Shown here piece by piece: positions 18,305-26,248 of a stretch of 64,000 nt of DNA (position 1 is its first letter; every line of letters begins with the position of its first letter). Under the pieces are notes generated by a model. The model saw only the letters and a list, made by a program, of their open reading frames with translations, was not told where the DNA came from and made no database searches. This DNA is from Oscillatoria sp. HE19RPO (GTDB lineage: Bacteria > Cyanobacteriota > Cyanobacteriia > Cyanobacteriales > Laspinemataceae). The stretch lies in contig NZ_JAMXOT010000010.1 of NCBI RefSeq assembly GCF_024220515.1, positions 1 through 64,000 on the forward strand, written 5' to 3'. The translations under genes and the position numbers were made by a program.

Positions 18305-18682
18305 ATGAAATCAACATTTACAGCCGTTCTGAGTGCCTTGATGTTTGTCATAGGGATTAATCCAGTCAGCGCCCAAATTCCGATTCGAGAATTACAGCGC
18401 ACTTCGGGACTAACTGTTTCCGGGGAGATTAGAAGTGTAGTCGGTAACGAGTTTATACTGGATGACGGGACGGGTCAAGTCATCGTGGATGCCGGACCCT
18501 CTTGGTATCATCAACTGGATTTCCGAGAAGGGGAACGAGTGACAGTTGTGGGAGAATATGAAGGTTATGATTTGGATGCCTTCACGATTACTCGGGAGAA
18601 TGGGGAAGTTTTGCAGATTCGAGACTCGGAAGGTCCCGCGCCTTGGTCCGGAGGTCGTCGGAACCGCAACCGAAATCGATGA
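18305..18682 (+). CDS. Exported single OB-fold (YgiW/BOF-like) protein
   Basis: 125 residues with an N-terminal signal peptide (cleavage near VSAQIPI). One OB-fold domain follows: LTVSGEIRSVVGNEFILDDG, TGQVIVDAG, ERVTVVGEYEGYDLDAFTI. This is the same pattern as the two domains in the protein at 12067. The tail is basic (GGRRNRNRNR). In Enterobacteria YgiW/VisP-type proteins are periplasmic stress proteins. Here a periplasmic role in stress or ligand binding is inferred. It shares a promoter layout with two nearby genes. Confidence 0.72.
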   Translation: MKSTFTAVLSALMFVIGINPVSAQIPIRELQRTSGLTVSGEIRSVVGNEFILDDGTGQVIVDAGPSWYHQLDFREGERVTVVGEYEGYDLDAFTITRENGEVLQIRDSEGPAPWSGGRRNRNRNR

Positions 18683-18760
18683 GATCCATTTTCCAACGGA
18701 TTTAAGACTGCTATATCAACCAGATTTCTAACCCCCAAAAACAGGCTAAAATAGAACAAT

Positions 18761-20497
18761 TTATGGGATACCTTGAATCCAAAATTGGGCGCGATTCCAG
18801 ACGATTTCTCCCACTTTTCGGCCCAATTCGCGCCCGTTGATATCTCCTTCGTTAAAGTGAATACCGCCATAAATTCGGGACAGACCCGACTCGTCAGCGG
18901 CGGCGGAAAAAGTGGGCCAAGATAGAGTAATTTCTGTTGTTGGGGTGACTCCGGGTTCGATAAAAGAATCCCCGACGGCAATGGTGACAGCGGCCCCAAA
19001 TTCATCAGATCCGGTAAACCGTTGGAGAATTTCGGCGGCGGCGGCACTAAAGGTACTGTGTCCGGAAACATATTCGGAAAAGGGCGGAGTGGGATTGTTT
19101 AAGCGTTGATAGGGTTGCCATTGAGCACCATCAAGGGTCTGAGTTCCTTGTCCAGGACCGCCCCATCCCTGAATCATTTCTCCGGCAAATGCGTTCCGAA
19201 TGGCGGTCACTGGACGGACCGAATCATAAAATGTTTTGGTCTCCCAACAGGCAATTCCTGCATCAAATAGGGCGTTACTCAAGGTGAAAAATAGTTGGAT
19301 ATCCCGATCTAAGCTATGAGTTTGCCGATCGCTAATCCATTGAGCAAATGTCATCCAGGTTCCCGGGGGAAAAGATGTTCCTGCTCCATCTTCCCAAAAT
19401 TCAGCAATGATTTTTTGGCGATCGTTCAAATTGGCATTAATCTCTATTAATTCGGCCATTTGTTGAGCAAACTCAGGACTGTCAACTTTCAGCGGTTCTG
19501 GGGGTCGAAATTGAGCGCCAGAGTTCAAGGCAAAGGGAATTACATTTCCCCAGTGAGGGGTGAGAAAGGTTTGAATTCGACCGTTCGGGTCGTCTAGGGG
19601 TTCTCGCAAGGGTTGCCAGCGACTGCGATCGCTGAGGATATCGGGATGATTGACGGGTTGATATCCGGTGATATCCTGATAGTTATTTAAGGCATTAGAC
19701 CCATCTTGTTGTCGAAATTCCAGTAAATTTTCAGCCACAAAATACCCCAAACCTGATGCCGTATTCGAGTCGGGATTCCTCGGAGAAGGATTATACCCGA
19801 GTTGCTGCATTTGGGTATTAAAAAACTCAATTTGTGAGGGAAATAACTGGCTTAATATATAATAGGCGGCATAACTCATTGCCTCACTTTTGTTCAGTTC
19901 TGTATTCTCTTCCCGAGGCCGTTGCAGGCGGTTCTCCGGTTGAGTGGCGATCGCCGTTGAGTCGTAGGCCGCCCAAGTATCAAACATCGCTGTATGCACC
20001 AGACCATAAGCACGGGAGGCGATCGTGGGACCCGGACTCGTATTGCGAACCGCCTGCTGTGCCGCTTCATCCCAAAACGGCACGATCCGCGAATAGGCGA
20101 TGCGTCCTTCGCCTTCCCCATAAGTGAGATAATGATGCAGTTCGCTGCTAAATCCGGTTACCGGGTCGATCGCCTCGGCAACATCCGGATTCTGTTGTTG
20201 ATAGAATTGTTCATCAAATAAAACACTCGGATTCCGTCCTTCCTGTTGTCCAAACCTCAAATAATGAGTCAGTCCTGACTCTAATAATTGCCCAGCAACC
20301 GCAGCAGCAACATCGGGATATTGTTCTAAATAATAGGCTTCATTATACCAGGCACTCGGAGTTCGGCCTTCTCCCTGACCCCATTGGAGAAAATGCTCTA
20401 ATCCGGAATTAAATCCTCCCTGGGTTACGGCTAAATTTACATCGGGATTTTGTTGCAAGTAATAGCTTTCTTCAAACAAATCATCAAGCAATAACAT
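18761..20497 (-). CDS. Vanadium-dependent haloperoxidase-like protein with N-terminal NPDV repeats
   Basis: Residues ~5-135 are three ~45-residue repeats (Y-L-x-x-N/Y-P-D-V ... H-F/Y-L-x-x-G-x-x-E-G-R). The remainder is a PAP2/vanadium chloroperoxidase domain with K-x6-RP (K421-R428), VSGHS (H480, the canonical PSGH with Pro replaced by Val) and SR-x5-H (R541-H547). All vanadate ligands and the axial histidine are therefore present, and halide oxidation with peroxide is possible. There is no classical signal peptide. The start is taken at 20497 (MLLLDDLF, preceded by GAGAGAAAACC). The frame extends to 20560, but that part lies in a 131-bp duplication. Confidence 0.85.
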   Translation of the reverse strand: MLLLDDLFEESYYLQQNPDVNLAVTQGGFNSGLEHFLQWGQGEGRTPSAWYNEAYYLEQYPDVAAAVAGQLLESGLTHYLRFGQQEGRNPSVLFDEQFYQQQNPDVAEAIDPVTGFSSELHHYLTYGEGEGRIAYSRIVPFWDEAAQQAVRNTSPGPTIASRAYGLVHTAMFDTWAAYDSTAIATQPENRLQRPREENTELNKSEAMSYAAYYILSQLFPSQIEFFNTQMQQLGYNPSPRNPDSNTASGLGYFVAENLLEFRQQDGSNALNNYQDITGYQPVNHPDILSDRSRWQPLREPLDDPNGRIQTFLTPHWGNVIPFALNSGAQFRPPEPLKVDSPEFAQQMAELIEINANLNDRQKIIAEFWEDGAGTSFPPGTWMTFAQWISDRQTHSLDRDIQLFFTLSNALFDAGIACWETKTFYDSVRPVTAIRNAFAGEMIQGWGGPGQGTQTLDGAQWQPYQRLNNPTPPFSEYVSGHSTFSAAAAEILQRFTGSDEFGAAVTIAVGDSFIEPGVTPTTEITLSWPTFSAAADESGLSRIYGGIHFNEGDINGRELGRKVGEIVWNRAQFWIQGIP

Positions 20498-20735
20498 GGT
20501 TTTCTCTCTGATTCTTTTAGTGAATCGGGTCTTTCTTGATGGCGGTGAGGATTTACGCATTCCCTTGATATCTGTAGGGGCGATTCGCGAATCGCCCCTA
20601 CAAAGAACAAATCATCAAGCAATAACATGGTTTTCTCTCTGATTCTTTTAGTGAATCGGGTCTTTCTTGATGGCGGTGAGAATTTACGCATTCCCTTGAT
20701 ATTTGTAGGGGCGATTCGCGAATCGCCCCTACAAA
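20475..20735. repeat. 131-bp tandem duplication spanning the start of the haloperoxidase gene
   Basis: 20475-20605 and 20606-20735 are nearly identical (single-base differences such as GAGGATTT/GAGAATTT and ATATCTG/ATATTTG). Each copy has the first seven codons (MLLLDDL), the leader and a TGTAGGGGCGATTCGCG palindrome (20572-20601; 20704-20732). The outer copy therefore has its own ATG and ribosome-binding site but runs into an unrelated frame. Confidence 0.92.
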
Positions 20736-20770
20736 TAATGGTCAAAAAGTGTGGGCCTGATCAACCGGAC

Positions 20771-23566
20771 TTAGATGCGGCGGCCTTCACGATGCCCAAA
20801 AATTAGGTAATGAGCTAATGGATTCGGGAAAATGCCTTGATTCACCGCAGCGGCAACATCGGGGTTAGTTTGTAAATAGAATCCGGGGTTAAAGGTTAAA
20901 GAAATTGGAGACCGTCCTTCTAAGAAACCAACCTGGATGAAATGAGCAAAACCACTGTCAATTCCCCCACTGGTTTTAGCTGCCGATACATCAGAATTTT
21001 GAGCTAAATAGCCCTGTTCGTCAAATAATTGACTAGGATTTCGACCTTCAAATTTTCCAAATTTGGTATAATGGACAAAGGCACTGGCTACGCTACCATT
21101 GTTAACCGCTGTTGCCACATCAGGGTTAGTTGCTAAATAGAAACCTTCATCAAAGAACAACGACTGGATATCGAGTTGGAGGTTACGGATAAACTCAATT
21201 GAGGTTTGATAGGCGGGGGAAACCGTGAGGTTTGAGTTGCTAATTTTAGCAATAAATCCATCCAGAACCTCTTCTATTTTTGCACTTTGAATCGCCCCGG
21301 TTGTGATGGGAAAATCAGGCGATCGCGTCCCACCAGTAACATAGAGATTTCCGGCATCATCGGGAACTATTCCGAGGATAAAATCTCGTTGACTGCCTCC
21401 GAAAAAGGTGGAATAAATGGCCTCAGACCCTTGGGGATTGAGTTGGGTAATGAATGCATCGGCAACCCCAGAAAATGAGGGTTGCAGAGCATTAACCGTG
21501 GGAAAGTCGGGGGAGTCAGTATTCCCGGCAATATAAGCATTTCCCAGACTATCGAGGGCGATCGGTCCACTGAAGTCCATTTCGCTTCCCCCCAAAAATG
21601 TCGAGTAAACTAACCCCGTTCCCGTGGGATTGAGTTTCGTCACAAAGGAGTCATATAATCCCCCACCAAAGCTGGGCTGAAATGCCCCGGGAATGGTGGG
21701 AAAATCTTCAGAATCCGTATATCCGGCCAGATAAGCATTTCCAGAACTATCAACAGCAATTCCCGTGATATAATCTCCATCGACTTCACCGGAACCGCCG
21801 AGGTAGGTAGAATATTCTATCGTCGATCCGCTGGGGTCGAGTTTGGTGACAAAGGCATCCAGAAAAGCACCATTAAATTGAGTCTGGAAAGCACCGGGAC
21901 TGATAGGAAAATCCTCGGAAGCGGTATATCCGGCAACATAAGCACTGCCACTTTCATCAACGGCGATCGCCAAAGCGCCATCATCTTCGCTCCCACCTAA
22001 ATAAGTGGAGTAAACTAACTCGGTTCCCGTGGGACTAATTTTACTGACAAATACATCTCCAAAGGAGAATGCGCCGATTCCCCCAAAGGTATTTTGAGCC
22101 GCATTCACTAAGGGAAAATCCATGGAACTGGTGACACCAGTCAGGTAAACCTGACCCTGATTATCTAGGGTCATATCCCAGTTCGTTTCTATCCCAGTAC
22201 CGCCTAAATAGGTAGAGTAAATCAGTTCGGTTCCCGTATTGTTGAATTTGGCAACAAAGGTGTCTTGCTCTCCAGATAAAGAGGTTTGAATGCTTCCCGC
22301 TGTAGTAGGTAAATCCGTGGAATTGGTATTACCAGAAAGATAAATATTTCCAGCATTATCAACTTGGAGAGAAACATTAGCACCTTCGTCCGATGCTTCT
22401 GTGCCACTGCCTCCAAAGTAAGTAGAGAAGAGAGTTGTAGTTCCCGTAGGGTCGAGTTTGGTGACAAAGACATCGCTTTCCCCGGCATTATCCGATTGGA
22501 TTCCTCCAACGGTGGGAAAATTAGCCGATTGGGTAATTCCAGCAATATAAATATTTCCCGCTTGATCTAACGCAACATCAAATCCCCGATCGCTCTGGCT
22601 ACCCCCGAGATAACTAGAGTATTCTAGCACCGGGTCAATCACTAGGGTATAGTTGGGGTCATAATCCCCAATTTCAAACCCCACTAATCCATCCCCTAGC
22701 AAACGATATCCCCCAGATATGGCAATCCGATTGCCGTCAATCTCTTGATAAATGACAGGTGCAGTTTCGATTAATTCCCCTAATGCCGTTTGCAAAATCA
22801 AGGCCCCATCTTCCCGGATATCTAAGCCCGTAATCCCACTATAATTGAGCAGGATTTGGTCGGAATTGACCCCCGGTTCCACGATAAAGTCACGCTTTAA
22901 TTGCCCTTCTATGCCATTATAAACTAGGTGAATGCCCGGATATAATTCGTTATAGCTAACTCCGCTATAAGTAGGAACATTACTCACCCATTCGCTCGAA
23001 TTATTTCCCATGAAAAAGTTAGCAACACCGGGTAAGGGGTTTAATCCCGATATTTCTGGGTGAGAATTGGCCCCGATAAATTGCAATTGGACTGTGGCAT
23101 TGACAGGCCCTTCGGGGGTTTGTTGGGATGAGGTTAATGACAATCCATCCTGGGCGAATTGAATTGTATGTCCAGCACCGGATACCTGGAATTGCGGGGT
23201 TCCGGGTCCGTTTTCTAGGGGGATAAAACTTAATGGCAGGTTGCCAAAGGAGGGATTAATTTCGCCTATGGGAGTGGTGAACCCGACGAGTGGATCGCCT
23301 TGAGACTGGGTGAATGCCAAGTCGGGAGTTGCCATTGCTTCGTCCACCAGGAGGCGATCGCTTCCCAAAATTCCTAAGTCTGATTCCCCGGGAATGAGAG
23401 GAGCATTTAAAGGGGTGACTGCCGGATTAAACCCAGAAATAAGCACCGACTCATCCCAACCGGAATGCTGGGAATTTTCCACCCCGGAAATTAAGCCTAA
23501 ATCAAACTCCCGTCCCATGTCAATTAACCCGAGTGCGTCGGTGCTATTTGTGTCATCAATCATCAT
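20771..23566 (-). CDS. SBBP-type beta-propeller protein with C-terminal NPDV repeats
   Basis: 931 residues. An N-terminal ~320-residue domain typical of SBBP proteins (ends with TLVIDPVLEYSSYLGGS) is followed by about nine propeller repeats with the signature YSTYLGG...D...GNAY(L/V)AGYT.S.DFP (about 325-770). The C-terminus (about 795-931) has three NPDV/EGR modules matching those of the haloperoxidase and the protein at 36298. There is no signal peptide. Together with the acidic N-terminus and the HlyD-type adaptor gene next to it, this suggests type I secretion (inference). It is a likely extracellular or surface protein. A GAGAGGAAACC ribosome-binding site precedes the Met-Met start. Confidence 0.85.
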   Translation of the reverse strand: MMIDDTNSTDALGLIDMGREFDLGLISGVENSQHSGWDESVLISGFNPAVTPLNAPLIPGESDLGILGSDRLLVDEAMATPDLAFTQSQGDPLVGFTTPIGEINPSFGNLPLSFIPLENGPGTPQFQVSGAGHTIQFAQDGLSLTSSQQTPEGPVNATVQLQFIGANSHPEISGLNPLPGVANFFMGNNSSEWVSNVPTYSGVSYNELYPGIHLVYNGIEGQLKRDFIVEPGVNSDQILLNYSGITGLDIREDGALILQTALGELIETAPVIYQEIDGNRIAISGGYRLLGDGLVGFEIGDYDPNYTLVIDPVLEYSSYLGGSQSDRGFDVALDQAGNIYIAGITQSANFPTVGGIQSDNAGESDVFVTKLDPTGTTTLFSTYFGGSGTEASDEGANVSLQVDNAGNIYLSGNTNSTDLPTTAGSIQTSLSGEQDTFVAKFNNTGTELIYSTYLGGTGIETNWDMTLDNQGQVYLTGVTSSMDFPLVNAAQNTFGGIGAFSFGDVFVSKISPTGTELVYSTYLGGSEDDGALAIAVDESGSAYVAGYTASEDFPISPGAFQTQFNGAFLDAFVTKLDPSGSTIEYSTYLGGSGEVDGDYITGIAVDSSGNAYLAGYTDSEDFPTIPGAFQPSFGGGLYDSFVTKLNPTGTGLVYSTFLGGSEMDFSGPIALDSLGNAYIAGNTDSPDFPTVNALQPSFSGVADAFITQLNPQGSEAIYSTFFGGSQRDFILGIVPDDAGNLYVTGGTRSPDFPITTGAIQSAKIEEVLDGFIAKISNSNLTVSPAYQTSIEFIRNLQLDIQSLFFDEGFYLATNPDVATAVNNGSVASAFVHYTKFGKFEGRNPSQLFDEQGYLAQNSDVSAAKTSGGIDSGFAHFIQVGFLEGRSPISLTFNPGFYLQTNPDVAAAVNQGIFPNPLAHYLIFGHREGRRI

Positions 23567-23715
23567 GATTTGGTTTCCTCTCTAAGTTTTTAACAAATCG
23601 GCATCCAATTTCGATAAGCCGATGATTTTATAGACCATTAATTTTAGCGATGGGGTAAAAATTGCCAGGAATTTTAAACCTTGCTAATAAATGCATTAAC
23701 ATTCCCAAATCTCTT

Positions 23716-25629
23716 CTAATTTGCCAGTTTAATTCTCGATGTACGGAGAATGAAGTTTAAAAATGTTGCAGTTTTAGAAACAATGTCTGCCCGGGCTTGC
23801 ATTCCCGGTTGCAGTGAACAGTGTTGGTCGTCCCGTTCTCCAGAATTCACCGGGGAAGAGTCTGAAAAGTTAGCGCCTATCCTCGATTTTCGAGTTAAAT
23901 AAAATTGCTGCAATTCTATCATTACTTCATAGGAAGAAGTGGCGACAGATGAATTCAAATCCGGTTGATTTAAACTCGAATTAACAGTCCGATTGTCTAG
24001 GGAAATCGTATCCGGTGAAATTGCCGAAACTTTCCCGGTCAGCATTCCATATTCTGGATGAGGACAAGCCGCAATTCTAAGGTAAACCTTCTGTCCTGTT
24101 TCGACCTGACTAATCTCGGAAGAGGGAACCCAAGCCTTGACGACTAGGGGGGCTTGAATCGGCGAAATTTGGGCAATTTCTTCCCCAATTCGGACGACTT
24201 GTCCTGGATTTCTCAAGTTAATCTGAAGAATTTTGCCGGATTCTGGAGCTTCAATCACTTTTTGCTGAATTTGTCGCTGGATTTGTTCGAGTTCTTGTTC
24301 CAAAAATTTCCCTTGATTCTCCTGGTCAATTTTTTGTTGAATTAAAGCGGCTCGTTGTTGAGTCAGTTCGGCAATTCTCAACAGTCCAGTCGCCTGGTCT
24401 CCTTCTATCTGTTCTCGGGCGATCGCCACTTGAGAATCATTGGGATTGAGTGCAGTTCTAGCCCGTTGTACTTTAGCTTGGGCGGCAGCAACTGCTTGCT
24501 CTTCCCGGGCGATCGCTTGTTTTTGAGTCTCTACCCTAGCCTTTTGGGCGGCTACGGCTTGTTTTTGCTGTTCAACAATCAATTGCACTTCAGCTAATTC
24601 ATTTTGCAGTCTGGCTTCGGCTCCAGCAATCACCTGTTCTTGCTGTTTCATTCCCGTTTGATAAGACTCGATTCGGGCAATTTGGGCAGCTAATGCCTGA
24701 GTTTGTTGGTCAAATAAAAGCTGGAATTCTTCAAACACTTGACGAGAAATTGCTCCTGTTTCCAGTAAGGTTTGATGGCGATCGCGCTTTAACTCGGCGG
24801 CAGCTAAGGCCCTTTCAATCCCCGTTAAATCAGCCTGGGCAGACCTGAGTTCAGACTGCATTTGGGATAAATTTTCCCGTTCTTTCCTGACATTAGCTGC
24901 CGACTCTACAGGAGACTCTTGAGCAATTTGTTCAAATTGCTGTTTAGAGAGAGTTCTGAGGTCTATATTTTCATTGAATTCCATTCGATATTGAGATGCT
25001 TGAAACAATCCCGTATCCACAGAGGAAATTAACTGATATAAAGTGGCCAATTCTGCTTTCATTTCAGACTGAGCCTGAGCTAATTCTTGTTCAATAACCC
25101 GCAGATTGGCTAAGGCTTCTTCCACTTCTAAAACGGTATTGACTTGGCGGTCTTGATAGTCCCTTTGCTGACGGCTGAGTTCAGATTTACCGGAAGCCAC
25201 AGTCCGGTTACTGCGCTCCGTTTCAGCCATCATCTGGCCATCGATCGCCTGAATTTGGGCATTAATTTGAGCAATTTGTTGTTGAATGTTCTGTAAGTTA
25301 TTCTGAGTCTGAACTTTTTGGATTTGCAGTTGAGAATCATCCAGAATGGCGATCGCTGACCCTTGACTAATTTCCTGATTTTCCCGGACTTCAATCCGTT
25401 GGATGGTTCCTTCTACAGCAGCTTGAACGATTTTGACTTCTCCGGTGAGACGAATGGTGGCCGGGACTTTAACGGTAATCGGATATTCCGCGATCGCCGC
25501 CATCGTGACCGCTGCCGCCACTGTCCCCACCAGAAATAAGCCGCCTAGGGTATTCCAACCACTTAAGGGCGGTAAAAATTCATCGCTTTTAGCGATGGGA
25601 AGTAGATTTTGGTTCGGATCACTCAACAT
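23716..25629 (-). CDS. HlyD-family membrane fusion protein (type I secretion/bacteriocin export adaptor)
   Basis: 637 residues from MLSDPNQN (25629). A single membrane helix (about 25-45), a biotinyl-lipoyl half (VKIVQAAVEGTIQRIEVRENQEISQG), a very long coiled-coil hairpin (about 95-460, rich in Gln/Glu/Ala), the second lipoyl half (EAPESGKILQINLRNPGQVV) and the beta-barrel region. Such adaptors link an inner-membrane ABC exporter to an outer-membrane channel. It lies 200 bp downstream of the lanthipeptide precursor on the same strand, so it may serve LanT, the NPDV-repeat proteins, or both. The frame is open to 25749, but the added 40 residues lack family features. Confidence 0.85.
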   Translation of the reverse strand: MLSDPNQNLLPIAKSDEFLPPLSGWNTLGGLFLVGTVAAAVTMAAIAEYPITVKVPATIRLTGEVKIVQAAVEGTIQRIEVRENQEISQGSAIAILDDSQLQIQKVQTQNNLQNIQQQIAQINAQIQAIDGQMMAETERSNRTVASGKSELSRQQRDYQDRQVNTVLEVEEALANLRVIEQELAQAQSEMKAELATLYQLISSVDTGLFQASQYRMEFNENIDLRTLSKQQFEQIAQESPVESAANVRKERENLSQMQSELRSAQADLTGIERALAAAELKRDRHQTLLETGAISRQVFEEFQLLFDQQTQALAAQIARIESYQTGMKQQEQVIAGAEARLQNELAEVQLIVEQQKQAVAAQKARVETQKQAIAREEQAVAAAQAKVQRARTALNPNDSQVAIAREQIEGDQATGLLRIAELTQQRAALIQQKIDQENQGKFLEQELEQIQRQIQQKVIEAPESGKILQINLRNPGQVVRIGEEIAQISPIQAPLVVKAWVPSSEISQVETGQKVYLRIAACPHPEYGMLTGKVSAISPDTISLDNRTVNSSLNQPDLNSSVATSSYEVMIELQQFYLTRKSRIGANFSDSSPVNSGERDDQHCSLQPGMQARADIVSKTATFLNFILRTSRIKLAN

Positions 25630-25832
25630 GATTTTTTTCAATCTCTCAACAAGGGTCAGCCTCCTGAATAGGGAGTCTAAATCACAGTTTTCTTTCGGTT
25701 CAAAAGACGGATAAACACAGGAAGAAATGCTGTGGCGCATTAGCGCCACAACAATGGGGTTCCATTTAAGTCTGGGGTGTTGAAATCCAATTTCAAGAAT
25801 TGGATGTGAGGATATTTGCGGAGGATTCGCCC

Positions 25833-26039
25833 TTAGGCGGTCAACACAGCACTTCCACAGCAGGAGCAGGTTGTAGGTCTGACAGTGGGATGTCCACCGG
25901 CGATGGAAGACATATCTTCGTCAGAGAGTTCAATTAACCCAGCCGGGTTCTCCGGTAAGCGATCGCGCTGGTCCGGAGTTAGACTATCGCGATAGTCTGA
26001 GTCTTTCCAAGCCCTTACTACATCAATGTTTTCAAACAT
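25833..26039 (-). CDS. lanA: Class II lanthipeptide precursor, mersacidin/lichenicidin family
   Basis: 68 residues. The leader begins MFENIDVVRAWKDSDYR and has the LPENPAGLIELSD block of mersacidin/lichenicidin-type leaders. It ends in the double-glycine site SSIAGG (residues 44-49), which a C39 peptidase should cut. The core is the 19-residue HPTVRPTTCSCCGSAVLTA, with Cys at 58, 60 and 61 and hydroxy residues T52, T56, T57, S59, S63 and T67. Up to three (methyl)lanthionine rings are chemically possible. A longer frame to 26159 exists, but the leader homology starts at this Met. The exporter gene lies directly upstream in transcription. A Fur-box-like palindrome sits 53 bp before the ATG. Confidence 0.88.
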   Translation of the reverse strand: MFENIDVVRAWKDSDYRDSLTPDQRDRLPENPAGLIELSDEDMSSIAGGHPTVRPTTCSCCGSAVLTA

Positions 26040-26091
26040 ATCGGCTCTCCTGGAACATCTCCAGTATTGCTTGTACGGTTCCCAGATTACC

Positions 26092-26114
26092 ATGAGAATT
26101 AGAATCATTCTCAT
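26092..26114 (-). promoter_or_regulatory. Fur-box-like palindrome upstream of lanA
   Basis: Perfect 8-bp arms ATGAGAAT ... ATTCTCAT around 7 bp. The 19-mer at 26094-26112 agrees at 15 of 19 positions with the classical Fur consensus (hand-counted). It lies 53-75 bp upstream of the lanA start. A related site is found before lanM. Confidence 0.6.
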
Positions 26115-26248
26115 AAAGTTTTTTAACGATTGCTGCCGAATATTGTTAAGAATTGTCAAGTTTTCTCAAGTGAGGGGGATTACCCCCTGGGTTTCGGTCA
26201 CCCTGTATATTCAAGAGCTAACAGCCTACCCTAGCGGAAACTCAGCCC

